Notes: generated by a model not told the origin, from the letters alone. A stretch of DNA of 13,817 nt from an uncultured Lachnospiraceae bacterium (GCA_946611525.1 CAMODS010000013.1:1-13817), one strand, 5' to 3'. Shown: positions 6,319 through 13,783, numbered from the stretch's first letter. Translations and numbers: made by a program.

Positions 6319-7500
6319 ATGGAAAAATTGTTGTTTACATCCGAGTCCGTTACAGAGGGACATCCGGATAAGGTTTGCGATGCGGTATCGGACGCGATCC
6401 TTGATGCATGCATGGAACAGGACCCCATGAGCCGTGTTGCCTGCGAGACAGCAGCCTGCACAGGCTTTGTGCTGGTTACGGGTGAGATCACTACAAAGGC
6501 TTATGTTGATATCCAGACCATCGTCCGCAATACCGTAAAAGAGATCGGATATGATAAGTCCGATTACGGATTTGACGGCAATACCTGTGCGGTTTTGGTT
6601 GCTATCGACGAGCAGTCTTCAGACATCGCAATGGGTGTTGACAAGGCACTTGAAGCAAAAGAGGGTGCTTTGCAGGACGATCTTAACACCGGTGCCGGCG
6701 ATCAGGGTATGATGTTTGGTTATGCCACCAATGAGACAGATGAGTATATGCCTTATCCCATTTCTCTGGCTCATAAGCTTGCAAAGAAGCTTACAGATGT
6801 CAGAAAGGACGGCACACTGCCTTACCTTCGTCCCGACGGAAAGACTCAGGTTTCAGTAGAGTATGATGAGAACGGAAAGCCCAAGCGTCTTGAGGCTGTT
6901 GTTCTTTCCACCCAGCATGATGATGATGTAACTCAGGAGAAGATCCACGAGGACATCAAAAAGTATGTATTTGATCCGATCCTTCCGAAAGAGCTTATTG
7001 ATGATAAGACGAAGTTTTACATCAATCCCACCGGTCGCTTCGTTATCGGCGGACCTCACGGTGATGCAGGACTTACAGGTCGTAAGATCATCGTAGACAC
7101 CTACGGCGGCATGGCTCGTCACGGCGGCGGCGCTTTCTCCGGAAAGGACTGCACAAAGGTTGACCGTTCCGCAGCTTATGCAGCACGTTACGTGGCTAAA
7201 AACATTGTTGCTGCAGGCCTTGCAGACAAGTGTGAGATCCAGCTTTCCTACGCTATCGGCGTAGCTGAGCCTACATCCGTAAACGTTGATACCTTTGGAA
7301 CCGGCAAGGTAGATTCAGAAAAGCTTGTTGAGATCGTTCGCGAAAACTTCGATCTGAGACCTGCAGGCATCATAAAGATGTTAGACCTTCGTCGTCCTAT
7401 CTACAAGCAGACAGCTGCATACGGCCACTTTGGACGAAACGATCTGGATCTGCCCTGGGAGAAGCTTGACAAGGTTGATGCACTTAAGGCAGCTTTATAA
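6319..7500 (+). CDS. metK: S-adenosylmethionine synthetase (methionine adenosyltransferase)
   Basis: This cytoplasmic tetrameric enzyme makes SAM from methionine and ATP, releasing phosphate and diphosphate. The 393-aa length is normal. Signatures seen are the N-terminal FTSESVTEGHPDKVCDAVSD, with the ATP- and Mg-binding His14 and Asp16; the hexapeptide GAGDQG (125-130) followed by MMFGYATNE, part of the methionine/ATP site; the P-loop-like GGPHGDAGLTGRKIIVDTYG (244 onwards); and GGGAFSGKDCTKVDRSAAYA. I chose the start at ATG 6319 because homologues begin M-x-K-x-L-F-T-S-E. AAAGGA lies 10 nt upstream, and the in-frame start candidate at 6262 would add residues encoded by the structured leader. 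Codons look well optimised, as expected for a highly expressed gene. It is monocistronic or read through into the two-component genes, with a moderate terminator following. Confidence 0.97.
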   Translation: MEKLLFTSESVTEGHPDKVCDAVSDAILDACMEQDPMSRVACETAACTGFVLVTGEITTKAYVDIQTIVRNTVKEIGYDKSDYGFDGNTCAVLVAIDEQSSDIAMGVDKALEAKEGALQDDLNTGAGDQGMMFGYATNETDEYMPYPISLAHKLAKKLTDVRKDGTLPYLRPDGKTQVSVEYDENGKPKRLEAVVLSTQHDDDVTQEKIHEDIKKYVFDPILPKELIDDKTKFYINPTGRFVIGGPHGDAGLTGRKIIVDTYGGMARHGGGAFSGKDCTKVDRSAAYAARYVAKNIVAAGLADKCEIQLSYAIGVAEPTSVNVDTFGTGKVDSEKLVEIVRENFDLRPAGIIKMLDLRRPIYKQTAAYGHFGRNDLDLPWEKLDKVDALKAAL

Positions 7501-7537
7501 GAAATACTTTTTTATCTTAAGACTTTGTGATATCATA

Positions 7538-7566
7538 GAGCCGTGGTTTTTGCCGCGGCTCATTTT
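7538..7566 (+). terminator. Rho-independent terminator after metK
   Basis: The stem GAGCCGTGG (7538-7546) pairs with CCGCGGCTC (7553-7561), with one G-U pair and the loop TTTTTG, followed by ATTTTC. The T-run is short (four), so partial read-through into the downstream sensor kinase gene is possible. Confidence 0.75.
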
Positions 7567-7589
7567 CATATGTATAGGTGGACAGGTAC

Positions 7590-8399
7590 TTGGACTTATT
7601 TGTTTCCGTATTATTATTGACAGCATTTTTTGCGGTGATCGTTTTCACCATTGCCCACGGCATTTATTTAAAAAAGCAAAGCCGGATACAAAAGCGGCAG
7701 ATGCTCATAGCCCTGGCTCACGATATGGGTACTCCCCTTACTGTGATACGTGGATATACCGAGGGACCTCTTGACGGAGTGGCGGACACGGAGGAAAAGA
7801 AAAGGGCCTACCTAAAGCAGATCTATGGCAAGGCTGTGGAGATGGATGCCCTGCTTTCTGACATGATGCTTTACACCAGGGCAGCAGATGAAAATATCAC
7901 TTATGACAAAAAGCTGTTTTCGGTATCTGAGGCCATATCGAAGTACTTGGATATGACCCGGGCGGATCATGAGCTTTTAAGTGCAGAGATCTTATTCTTT
8001 GATGATACGGATGGTGATGTTGCCGTGATGGGAGATAGGGCTGTGCTGAGGAGGGTGCTTGACAACCTCATAGCCAATTCCATCAAGTACAGACGCGGTG
8101 ATACATGCCACATCAGGCTCAGACTCTTTTTGCAGGATGATGAGGTGATCCTTACCGTCACAGATGACGGCAGAGGGATCCGGTCCGAGGAGCTGCCTTT
8201 TGTCTTTGACGATATGTACAGAGGCGGCGAAAAAAAGAGCTCCATCAGGGGAAACGGAGTTGGGCTTTGGGTGGCAAAGCGTATAGTGACAGACCACGGA
8301 GGGAGAGTATGGGCAGAAAGCGAGTATGGCGCATGGACTACCATAGGCGTGGCGCTTAGATCTGCCGGGAGTTTTTATGAACAGAGTACTGATAATTGA
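7590..8399 (+). CDS. Sensor histidine kinase, minimal single-membrane-segment type
   Basis: The 269-aa kinase phosphorylates the response regulator encoded next to it. Residues 3-27 form one hydrophobic segment (LFVSVLLLTAFFAVIVFTIA), leaving almost nothing outside the membrane. A basic linker follows. Then come a HisKA domain with H-box ALAHDMGTPLTVIRG (phospho-acceptor His44), the N-box DNLIANSIKY (Asn163), G1 TDDGRGI (191-197), the F-box FVFDDMYRGG and G2 GNGVGLWVAKRI (221-232). The position usually held by Arg or Lys after HDx in the H-box is Gly. I favour the TTG start at 7590, because AGGTGG (7576-7581) lies 8 nt before it. The GTG at 7578 directly follows an in-frame stop and has no ribosome binding site. 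The gene's 3' end overlaps the response regulator by 23 bp. No convincing separate promoter was seen. The signal is unknown: it may be sensed within the membrane or through a partner. Confidence 0.88.
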   Translation: MDLFVSVLLLTAFFAVIVFTIAHGIYLKKQSRIQKRQMLIALAHDMGTPLTVIRGYTEGPLDGVADTEEKKRAYLKQIYGKAVEMDALLSDMMLYTRAADENITYDKKLFSVSEAISKYLDMTRADHELLSAEILFFDDTDGDVAVMGDRAVLRRVLDNLIANSIKYRRGDTCHIRLRLFLQDDEVILTVTDDGRGIRSEELPFVFDDMYRGGEKKSSIRGNGVGLWVAKRIVTDHGGRVWAESEYGAWTTIGVALRSAGSFYEQSTDN

Positions 8400-9087
8400 A
8401 GACGAGGGAGCCATTGCCGAGTTGGAAAGGGATTATCTGACCCTTTCGGGCTATGAGGTAGTGGTTGAGTCAGATGGTGTGGCCGGAAAAGAGCGTGCCC
8501 TTTCCGAGGAGTTTGACATGATCCTTTTGGATCTTATGCTGCCGGGGGAGGATGGGTTTTCGATCCTTGAGGCCATACGTCAAAACCGGCAGGTTCCGGT
8601 GATGCTCATTTCCGCAAAAAAGGATGACATAGACAAGATCCGTGGGCTGGGCCTGGGGGCTGATGATTACCTGACAAAGCCCTTTTCGCCATCGGAGCTG
8701 GTGGCACGGGTCAGGGCACATATAGACAGATACAAGAGGCTTACTTCCATGGTACCGGAGGATATTCCGGCAAACCGGGCGAAACCGGGGGAGATTAGTA
8801 TAAGACAGCTTTTGATCAAAAAGCCGCTTCACGAGGTCTATGTAGATGGAAAAAAGGTGTCGCTTTCCGTAAAGGAGTACGAGCTTTTGCTAAAGCTGGC
8901 CAGCCGGCCGGGAGAGCCCCTGACAAAAGAGGAACTCTTTGAGAGCCTCTGGGATAAAAACAATATAGGTGATATCAAAACGGTGGCGGTTCACATAAAG
9001 CGCCTCCGCGAAAAGATAGAAAAGGATCCATCCTCACCGGAGTACATTGAGACGGTTTGGGGACAGGGATACAGGATAAAAGTATAA
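8377..9087 (+). CDS. OmpR/PhoB-family response regulator
   Basis: The 236-aa protein has an N-terminal receiver domain (1-118). Its acidic pair E8/D9 sits in LIIEDEG, the phospho-acceptor is Asp52 in ILLDLMLPGEDG, the switch Ser79 is in LISAKKDD, and Lys101 is in YLTKPFSPSEL. Residues about 139-235 are a winged-helix DNA-binding domain (VSLSVKEYELLLKLASRPGE, then VAVHIKRLREKIE and VWGQGYRIKV). The ATG at 8377 lies inside the kinase gene, which it overlaps by 23 bp, with CGGGAG 5 nt upstream, suggesting coupled translation. proS begins 12 bp after the stop. Target genes are unknown; the closest operon neighbours (proS, cca, lipoprotein) and the envelope genes are only possibilities. Confidence 0.94.
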   Translation: MNRVLIIEDEGAIAELERDYLTLSGYEVVVESDGVAGKERALSEEFDMILLDLMLPGEDGFSILEAIRQNRQVPVMLISAKKDDIDKIRGLGLGADDYLTKPFSPSELVARVRAHIDRYKRLTSMVPEDIPANRAKPGEISIRQLLIKKPLHEVYVDGKKVSLSVKEYELLLKLASRPGEPLTKEELFESLWDKNNIGDIKTVAVHIKRLREKIEKDPSSPEYIETVWGQGYRIKV

Positions 9088-9099
9088 AGGAGAACAGAC

Positions 9100-10539
9100 A
9101 TGGCAAATGACAAGAAGCTGGTGGAAGAGATCACATCCATGGATGTGGATTTTGCCCAGTGGTACACAGACGTAGTAAAAAAGGCAGAGCTGATGGACTA
9201 TTCCACCATCAAGGGATTTATGATATTAAAGCCCGGCGGATATGCCATCTGGGAAAACATCCAGAGAGAGCTGGATGCACGCTTTAAAAAGGTTGGTGTG
9301 GAAAATGTATACATGCCAATGCTCATCCCCGAGAGCCTCTTGCAAAAAGAAAAGGATCACGTGGAGGGATTTGCCCCCGAGGTGGCATGGGTGACATATG
9401 GAGGAACAGAGCCTCTGGCAGAGAGACTTTGCATCCGTCCCACTTCCGAGACGCTTTTCTGTGACCTTTATAAAAACATAGTTCATTCCTATCGTGATCT
9501 GCCCAAGATCTACAATCAGTGGTGCTCCGTGGTGAGATGGGAAAAATCCACCAGGCCGTTTTTACGTTCTTCAGAGTTTTTATGGCAGGAGGGACATACG
9601 GTCCATGCTACAGCTGAGGAGGCCCAGGAGGAGACCATTCGCATGCTCCATGTGTACGAGGATTTCTGCAAAGAGGTCCTGGCCATCCCCATGGTGACCG
9701 GACAAAAGACCGACAAGGAGAAGTTTGCCGGAGCAGAGGCTACCTACACCATGGAGGCTCTCATGCATGACGGCAAGGCGCTTCAGTCCGGCACCTCCCA
9801 CAACTTCGGAGACGGTTTTGCCAAGGCCTTTGGCATACAGTATACAGACAAGGACAACAAGCTGGCTTATGTACATCAGACCTCATGGGGTCTGTCCACC
9901 AGACTTATCGGAGCAATCATCATGGTTCATGGTGATGATTCCGGTCTGGTACTGCCTCCCGCTGTTGCTCCGACCCAGGTTATGATCGTACCCATCCAGC
10001 AGAAAAAGGAGGGCGTACTTGGCGCCTGCGAAAAGCTTTTGGCACAGGTGTCCGATGCAGGACTCCGGGCAAAGCTCGACGATTCGGACAAGTCTCCGGG
10101 ATGGAAGTTTGCTGAGGCTGAGATGAGGGGGATACCCGTACGTATAGAGATCGGACCCAGGGACCTTGAAAACGGACAGTGTGTTTTGGTCCGCAGAGAC
10201 ACCAGGGAAAAGATCACGGTTTCCATAGACGAGGCTGCCGCAAAGGCAACAGAGCTTATGGGTACCATCAGAGACGATATGTTTGAAAGAGCAAAGGCTC
10301 ATTTGGACAGCCATATCTATGATGCCCACAATTATGATGAGTTTTTGGATCTGGTGGAAAATAAGCCCGGCTTTATCCGGGGCATGTGGTGTGGCGACGT
10401 AGCCTGTGAGGAAAAGATCAAGGAGGATACCACTGCTACCAGCAGGTGTATGCCTTTTGAGCAGGAGAGCATAGCCGATACTTGTGTGTGCTGCGGCAAG
10501 CCCGCCAAAAAGCTGGTGTTCTGGGGAAAGGCATATTAA
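9100..10539 (+). CDS. proS: Prolyl-tRNA synthetase, archaeal/eukaryote type
   Basis: This class II enzyme charges tRNA-Pro with proline in the cytoplasm. The 479-aa length fits the archaeal-type ProRS, which lacks the editing insertion of the typical bacterial type (about 570 aa). Features seen are the ATP/proline pocket RPTSETLF (113-120); motif 2 around RWEKSTRPFLRSSEFLWQEG with R147 and E149; the GTSHNFGDGFAKAF segment; motif 3 around TSWGLSTRLIGAIIMVHGDD with R268; an anticodon-binding domain from about 290; and a C-terminal zinc-type domain with C431, C436, C462 and C465, ending in the typical C-terminal Tyr (WGKAY). AAGGAG precedes the ATG by 8 nt. No T-box leader is present in the 12-bp gap after the response regulator, so expression probably depends on the upstream operon promoter. 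Only one base separates its stop from the cca start. Confidence 0.96.
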   Translation: MANDKKLVEEITSMDVDFAQWYTDVVKKAELMDYSTIKGFMILKPGGYAIWENIQRELDARFKKVGVENVYMPMLIPESLLQKEKDHVEGFAPEVAWVTYGGTEPLAERLCIRPTSETLFCDLYKNIVHSYRDLPKIYNQWCSVVRWEKSTRPFLRSSEFLWQEGHTVHATAEEAQEETIRMLHVYEDFCKEVLAIPMVTGQKTDKEKFAGAEATYTMEALMHDGKALQSGTSHNFGDGFAKAFGIQYTDKDNKLAYVHQTSWGLSTRLIGAIIMVHGDDSGLVLPPAVAPTQVMIVPIQQKKEGVLGACEKLLAQVSDAGLRAKLDDSDKSPGWKFAEAEMRGIPVRIEIGPRDLENGQCVLVRRDTREKITVSIDEAAAKATELMGTIRDDMFERAKAHLDSHIYDAHNYDEFLDLVENKPGFIRGMWCGDVACEEKIKEDTTATSRCMPFEQESIADTCVCCGKPAKKLVFWGKAY

Positions 10540-10540
10540 T

Positions 10541-11875
10541 ATGCACATAGTCCTTCCGGATCCTGTAAAAAAAGTCATAGACATCCTGGAGAAAAACGGA
10601 CACGAGGCCTACGCTGTGGGCGGCTGTGTCCGTGACAGCATGATGGGGAAAAAGCCCCACGACTGGGATGTGACCACATCCGCTCTGCCTGCCGAGGTAA
10701 AGGCATGCTTTGACCGTACCTTTGATACGGGTATAGAGCATGGGACGGTTACCGTGCGTATGTATGGAGAGAGCTTTGAGGTCACCACCTACAGGGTGGA
10801 CGGTGACTATGAGGATGGCAGACATCCAAAGGATGTGACCTTTACAGCCAGTCTTAAGGAGGACTTAAAGCGGCGTGACTTTACCATAAATGCCATGGCC
10901 TACAATGAGACTACCGGTCTGGTGGATCTCTTTGGAGGTGCGGAAGATATATCCTCCGGCATCATACGCTGTGTGGGTGATCCGAAGGAACGCTTTATGG
11001 AGGATGCCCTCAGGATGCTTAGGGCTCTCAGGTTTTCGGCTCAGCTTGATTTTATGATCGAGGAGGCCACGCTTTCTGCCATAAAGGAGCTTTCCGGTAC
11101 CCTTTCCAAGATTTCCGCCGAGAGGATCACGGCAGAGATGATAAAGCTTATCACCTCGGATCATCCGGAAAAGATAGAGGCAGTATATGACACCGGGCTT
11201 TCGGCCATCTTTTTTCCTGAGTGGGACGAGATGATGGCTACTCCCCAGCATCACAGGCACCATTGCTATGATGTGGGGCATCATACCATAGAGGTCATGA
11301 AGCACGTGAGGCCTGACAAGGTCATGAGACTGGCCGCCATGCTCCATGATGTGGCAAAGCCTGTTTGTAAAAAGACGGATCCCCATGGGGAGGATCATTT
11401 TGTGGGACATCCCCAGCTGGGGGCAGATATGTCCAGAGACATACTCAGACGCTTCAAGCTGGACAATGCCACCATAGACGGGGTGACTGTATTGGTGAGA
11501 CACCATGATGAGCGACCTGAGCCCACAAAGAGAAATGTGCGCCGGCTTACATCCAGAGTGGGAGCAGACCACATGCCCGGCCTTTTGGAGCTTAAGAGGG
11601 CGGATGTATACGGCCAGAGCGAGTACAAAAGGGAAGAGAAGCTGGCAGAACTGGATGAGACAGAGCGACTTTTTGATGAGATAGTTTCTGACGGCGAGTG
11701 TGTCAGGGTTGCGGATCTGGCTGTTACCGGCAAGGACGTTATCGCAGCCGGAGTGCCAAAGGGACCCGAGATCGGGAGGATCCTAAAAAAGCTTTTGGAC
11801 ATGGTCATTGAGGATCCTGCAAAAAATGACAGGGAGTACCTTTTGGCCCGGATAGATGAGTGGAAAAAACAGTGA
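10541..11875 (+). CDS. cca: CCA tRNA nucleotidyltransferase with HD domain
   Basis: This protein adds or repairs the 3'-terminal CCA of tRNAs using CTP and ATP without a nucleic-acid template. The 444-aa class II enzyme has the nucleotidyltransferase head YAVGGCVRDSMMGKKPHDWD (24-43), with GG and VRD binding nucleotide and D41/D43 binding metal. It also has HPKDVTF, the RRDFTINAMAY motif (111-121) and the base-selecting ED..R motif (E154, D155, R158 in EDALRMLRALRF). An HD domain covers about 238-350 (HHCYDVGHHTIEVM, MLHDVAKP with H269-D270, HHDERPEPTKRN). HD-containing versions can carry phosphodiesterase or phosphatase activity in some bacteria. The ATG at 10541 is chosen because GGGGAAAGG lies about 9 nt upstream and the family starts there; an earlier in-frame start at 10484 would lie inside proS. 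One nucleotide follows the proS stop, and the 3' end overlaps the lipoprotein gene. Confidence 0.95.
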   Translation: MHIVLPDPVKKVIDILEKNGHEAYAVGGCVRDSMMGKKPHDWDVTTSALPAEVKACFDRTFDTGIEHGTVTVRMYGESFEVTTYRVDGDYEDGRHPKDVTFTASLKEDLKRRDFTINAMAYNETTGLVDLFGGAEDISSGIIRCVGDPKERFMEDALRMLRALRFSAQLDFMIEEATLSAIKELSGTLSKISAERITAEMIKLITSDHPEKIEAVYDTGLSAIFFPEWDEMMATPQHHRHHCYDVGHHTIEVMKHVRPDKVMRLAAMLHDVAKPVCKKTDPHGEDHFVGHPQLGADMSRDILRRFKLDNATIDGVTVLVRHHDERPEPTKRNVRRLTSRVGADHMPGLLELKRADVYGQSEYKREEKLAELDETERLFDEIVSDGECVRVADLAVTGKDVIAAGVPKGPEIGRILKKLLDMVIEDPAKNDREYLLARIDEWKKQ

Positions 11876-13110
11876 GAGAAAAGCTTTTTCGTTTCTTTTT
11901 TATAATATCGATAATGGTCATGATGCTGTCTGTCGTGACGGCCTGCAGTCCCGCTGATGAGGGAGCGTCATCTACAGGGGAGGTATCTGTTTCGCGAAAG
12001 CCGGGAGTTCCCATATCCGAGCAGCCCGAGGCTGCACCGGAGGAAGCGGCAGTGGATACCACTCGGCTTTATATAGTCCAGCTTTTAAACACCAAGAGGG
12101 AAAAAATATTTTTAAGGAATCTCTACACCGGAAGGGAATACGTATACAGGTATTCTCTCATGACGGACTTTTTGGATAAATACGGTGGAGATGCAAGTGT
12201 CACAAGCTTTGGACCGGGAAGGGTGGTAACTATCACAGAAAGCGGCTCGGACAGGACACTTGATATAGTGCAGGCGGCGGATGAGGTCTGGACCTATGAT
12301 GATATAGTGAATTACTCCATAGATGAGGACCGTGGAGTGATGAAGATAGGGGAGACCAACTACAGGCTTACTTCCGATACCATGGTGTTTTCCGGGGATG
12401 TGGAGGCTGACTACGACGATATAGGGGAGGATGATGTCCTGTCAGTGATAGGACTTGATAAGGATATCCTCACCATCACCATCACCACCGGCCACGGTTA
12501 TCTTACAGTTATAAATACTGAAAAGTTTGAGGGCAGCCTGCTTTGTGTAGGTACCACCATTTATGCAAAGGTGGTACCGGATATGACCCTTACCGTACCC
12601 GAGGGAAAGTACAGGGTCACTGCAGCCAACAAGGGTTATGGCGGCACGAAAAAGGTGAAGATAAAAAGGAACGAGACCACGGTGCTGGATCTAAAGGAGC
12701 TGGAGGGCGAGGGCCCCAAATACTGTAAGCTTACTGTAAAAAGCTCTGTGGAAGGTGCCTCCATCATGCTGGACGGCAATGAGATAAAGGAAGGCAAAAA
12801 GACCAAGGTGCCCTACGGACGGCATACTCTAACTATCCGGGTGGAGGGGTATGATACCTGGACGAGAACACTTTTTGTTAACTCCGAGACGGCTGAGATC
12901 ACGGTGGATCCTACGGCATCAGAGGAGACAGAGGAAAAAGAAGAGGATGAGGATACCGGGGACGAGGACGAAAAGGAAGATGAAGGTACTGCCGGTCACA
13001 GAGACCGGGATGACGACGGAGACTATGACGAGGATGACGCCGAGGTGGACTATCTGTCCACGGTAAACGACATGATCTCCAACCTGGCTGGATTATCGGA
13101 TAACGATTGA
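11860..13110 (+). CDS. PEGA-domain lipoprotein with acidic tail
   Basis: The 416-aa protein is probably exported and lipid-anchored. It has a basic start, a hydrophobic segment (about 11-28) and a lipobox VVTAC with Cys29. Residues 30-68 are a Pro/Ser/Glu-rich spacer. Residues 69-240 are beta-rich and unassigned, with repeated Asp/Glu-rich turns. Residues 241-282 look like a first PEGA-like strand set (VPEGKYRVTAANKGYGGTKK). Residues 288-351 are a clear PEGA domain (LTVKSSVEGASIMLDGNEIK, then VPYGRHTLTIRVEGYDTWTR). Residues 353-398 are extremely acidic and include DRDDDGDYDEDD (382-393), an EF-hand-like loop. PEGA domains are usually extracellular beta modules seen in surface proteins. The GTG at 11860 overlaps cca by 16 bp. 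A second GTG at 11872 would give the classic 4-bp GTGA overlap and is equally plausible; both keep the lipobox. The specific function is not recognised. Confidence 0.8.
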   Translation: MEKTVREKLFRFFFIISIMVMMLSVVTACSPADEGASSTGEVSVSRKPGVPISEQPEAAPEEAAVDTTRLYIVQLLNTKREKIFLRNLYTGREYVYRYSLMTDFLDKYGGDASVTSFGPGRVVTITESGSDRTLDIVQAADEVWTYDDIVNYSIDEDRGVMKIGETNYRLTSDTMVFSGDVEADYDDIGEDDVLSVIGLDKDILTITITTGHGYLTVINTEKFEGSLLCVGTTIYAKVVPDMTLTVPEGKYRVTAANKGYGGTKKVKIKRNETTVLDLKELEGEGPKYCKLTVKSSVEGASIMLDGNEIKEGKKTKVPYGRHTLTIRVEGYDTWTRTLFVNSETAEITVDPTASEETEEKEEDEDTGDEDEKEDEGTAGHRDRDDDGDYDEDDAEVDYLSTVNDMISNLAGLSDND

Positions 13111-13114
13111 TCAA

Positions 13115-13146
13115 AAAAGGAGTCCGCAACTTCGCGGGCTCCTTTT
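13115..13146. terminator. Bidirectional rho-independent terminator
   Basis: AAAAGGAGTCCGC (13115-13127) pairs with GCGGGCTCCTTTT (13134-13146), with one T-G pair and the loop AACTTC. It gives T4 on the plus strand (end of the lipoprotein operon) and T6 on the minus strand (end of the DUF5684-like gene). It lies 4 bp after the lipoprotein stop. Confidence 0.9.
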
Positions 13147-13160
13147 AGATTCTTCGCTGC

Positions 13161-13238
13161 GCTCAGAATGACAGCATGATTCACTCGGAATGATAGCGTG
13201 ATTTGCTCGGAGTGACAGCGCAATTCGCTAAGAATAGC
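13161..13238. repeat. Degenerate 22-bp tandem repeat, VILSAAKNL-type intergenic element
   Basis: Three full copies and one partial copy of a 22-bp unit lie at 13161-13182, 13183-13204, 13205-13226 and 13227-13238. Each starts RCTCRGARTGAYAGC (the partial copy diverges) and ends in an ATTY-type tail. On the minus strand the core reads GTCATTCTGAGCGCAGCGAA, which resembles a repeat found between genes in many unrelated bacteria. Translated in one frame it gives the familiar false peptide VILSAAKNL. It is not taken as coding. Confidence 0.75.
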
Positions 13239-13239
13239 T

Positions 13240-13695
13240 TTACTGCTGACCTTCGTACTCGCTGCTTCCAAAGCCGAGGATCACACGTCCTATACGCTCG
13301 AATACGATAAGGAAAAGGGTAAAGCCGATGCCATGTCCGAAAGCCTTTGAGAGCTTGTGACTCTGTATGATACGGAGAATCAGAGCGATCAGACCTAAAA
13401 CGCCGGCAATGATTGCTGTAAATCCGGCGCTCTCAGTATCCGAGCCATTGGAAAGGAAATTGGATCCCCAAAGGGCTAACATGTATACGACACCCATGGA
13501 TCCATTCCAGCAAAGATCATACTCCTGATAAAGGTTGACAAAGGGGATGAGACTGAACCAGCCGGGCTTGCCTGCCTTCTCAAGGATCTTCCAGTCACCT
13601 ATGATCACGAGAATGTACCAGACGATTGCAAATGCAAACGCTCCGCCGAGTCCAAAGCCTACTAATCCTGCAGTTGCAGCTCCTGCTAAAAACAT
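13240..13695 (-). CDS. Small multi-pass membrane protein, DUF5684-like
   Basis: The 151-aa protein has four predicted membrane helices, at about residues 5-33, 66-82, 91-111 and 121-143. The loop after helix 1 has the signature W35-KILEKAGKPGWFSLIPFVNLY, typical of the DUF5684 (signal peptidase I-associated/"GKPGW..LIP..N") group of small Firmicutes membrane proteins. The biochemical function is unknown. The C-terminus is short and polar (GSSEYEGQQ). AGGAGG lies 6 nt before the ATG at 13695, and a strong promoter with a 60-nt leader lies upstream, so it should be well expressed. It is transcribed convergently to the lipoprotein operon and shares its terminator; the 22-bp repeats begin right after its stop codon. 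Confidence 0.8.
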   Translation of the reverse strand: MFLAGAATAGLVGFGLGGAFAFAIVWYILVIIGDWKILEKAGKPGWFSLIPFVNLYQEYDLCWNGSMGVVYMLALWGSNFLSNGSDTESAGFTAIIAGVLGLIALILRIIQSHKLSKAFGHGIGFTLFLIVFERIGRVILGFGSSEYEGQQ

Positions 13696-13723
13696 AAAGC
13701 ACCTCCTATCTTCGTGTTGCTTT

Positions 13724-13737
13724 GCATCTATCGATGC
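13724..13737. other. Short inverted repeat in the DUF5684-like gene leader
   Basis: GCATC (13724-13728) and GATGC (13733-13737) flank a 4-nt spacer, inside the 5' untranslated region about 30 bp upstream of the ATG at 13695. It could be an RNA hairpin or an operator; five base pairs is near the chance level. Confidence 0.3.
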
Positions 13738-13754
13738 GTACCTTATTACTGAGA

Positions 13755-13783
13755 ATTATAATTATTATCAATTTGCACGTCAA
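13755..13783 (-). promoter_or_regulatory. Near-consensus sigma-A promoter for the DUF5684-like gene
   Basis: On the minus strand TTGACG (13778-13783), a 17-bp spacer and TATAAT (13755-13760) match the consensus at 11 of 12 positions. The start site is predicted near 13748. The remaining 13784-13817 shows nothing I can assign. Confidence 0.8.

Noticed and set aside
7578..7589. GTG 7578 as the kinase start
   Set aside because: It directly follows an in-frame TAG and has no Shine-Dalgarno, whereas TTG 7590 has AGGTGG at 8 nt. It cannot be fully excluded.
9088..9099. T-box leader for proS
   Set aside because: Only 12 bp separate the response regulator stop and the proS start, so there is no room for a T-box, and none was seen upstream in the operon.
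9883..10584. 233-codon minus-strand frame opposite proS
   Set aside because: It overlaps the conserved 3' half of proS on the opposite strand, with no promoter, ribosome binding site or recognisable domain.
10865..11572. 235-codon minus-strand frame opposite cca
   Set aside because: It is antisense to conserved nucleotidyltransferase and HD motifs of cca; its His- and Gly-rich composition is what the reverse of those codons gives.
13161..13238. Possible CRISPR array
   Set aside because: The units are contiguous 22-bp tandem copies without unique spacers, too diverged, and no cas genes are nearby.
13050..13271. 73-codon minus-strand frame containing VILSAAKNL
   Set aside because: It is a translation of the 22-bp intergenic repeat and a terminator, overlapping two real genes; this peptide is a known false-positive signature.
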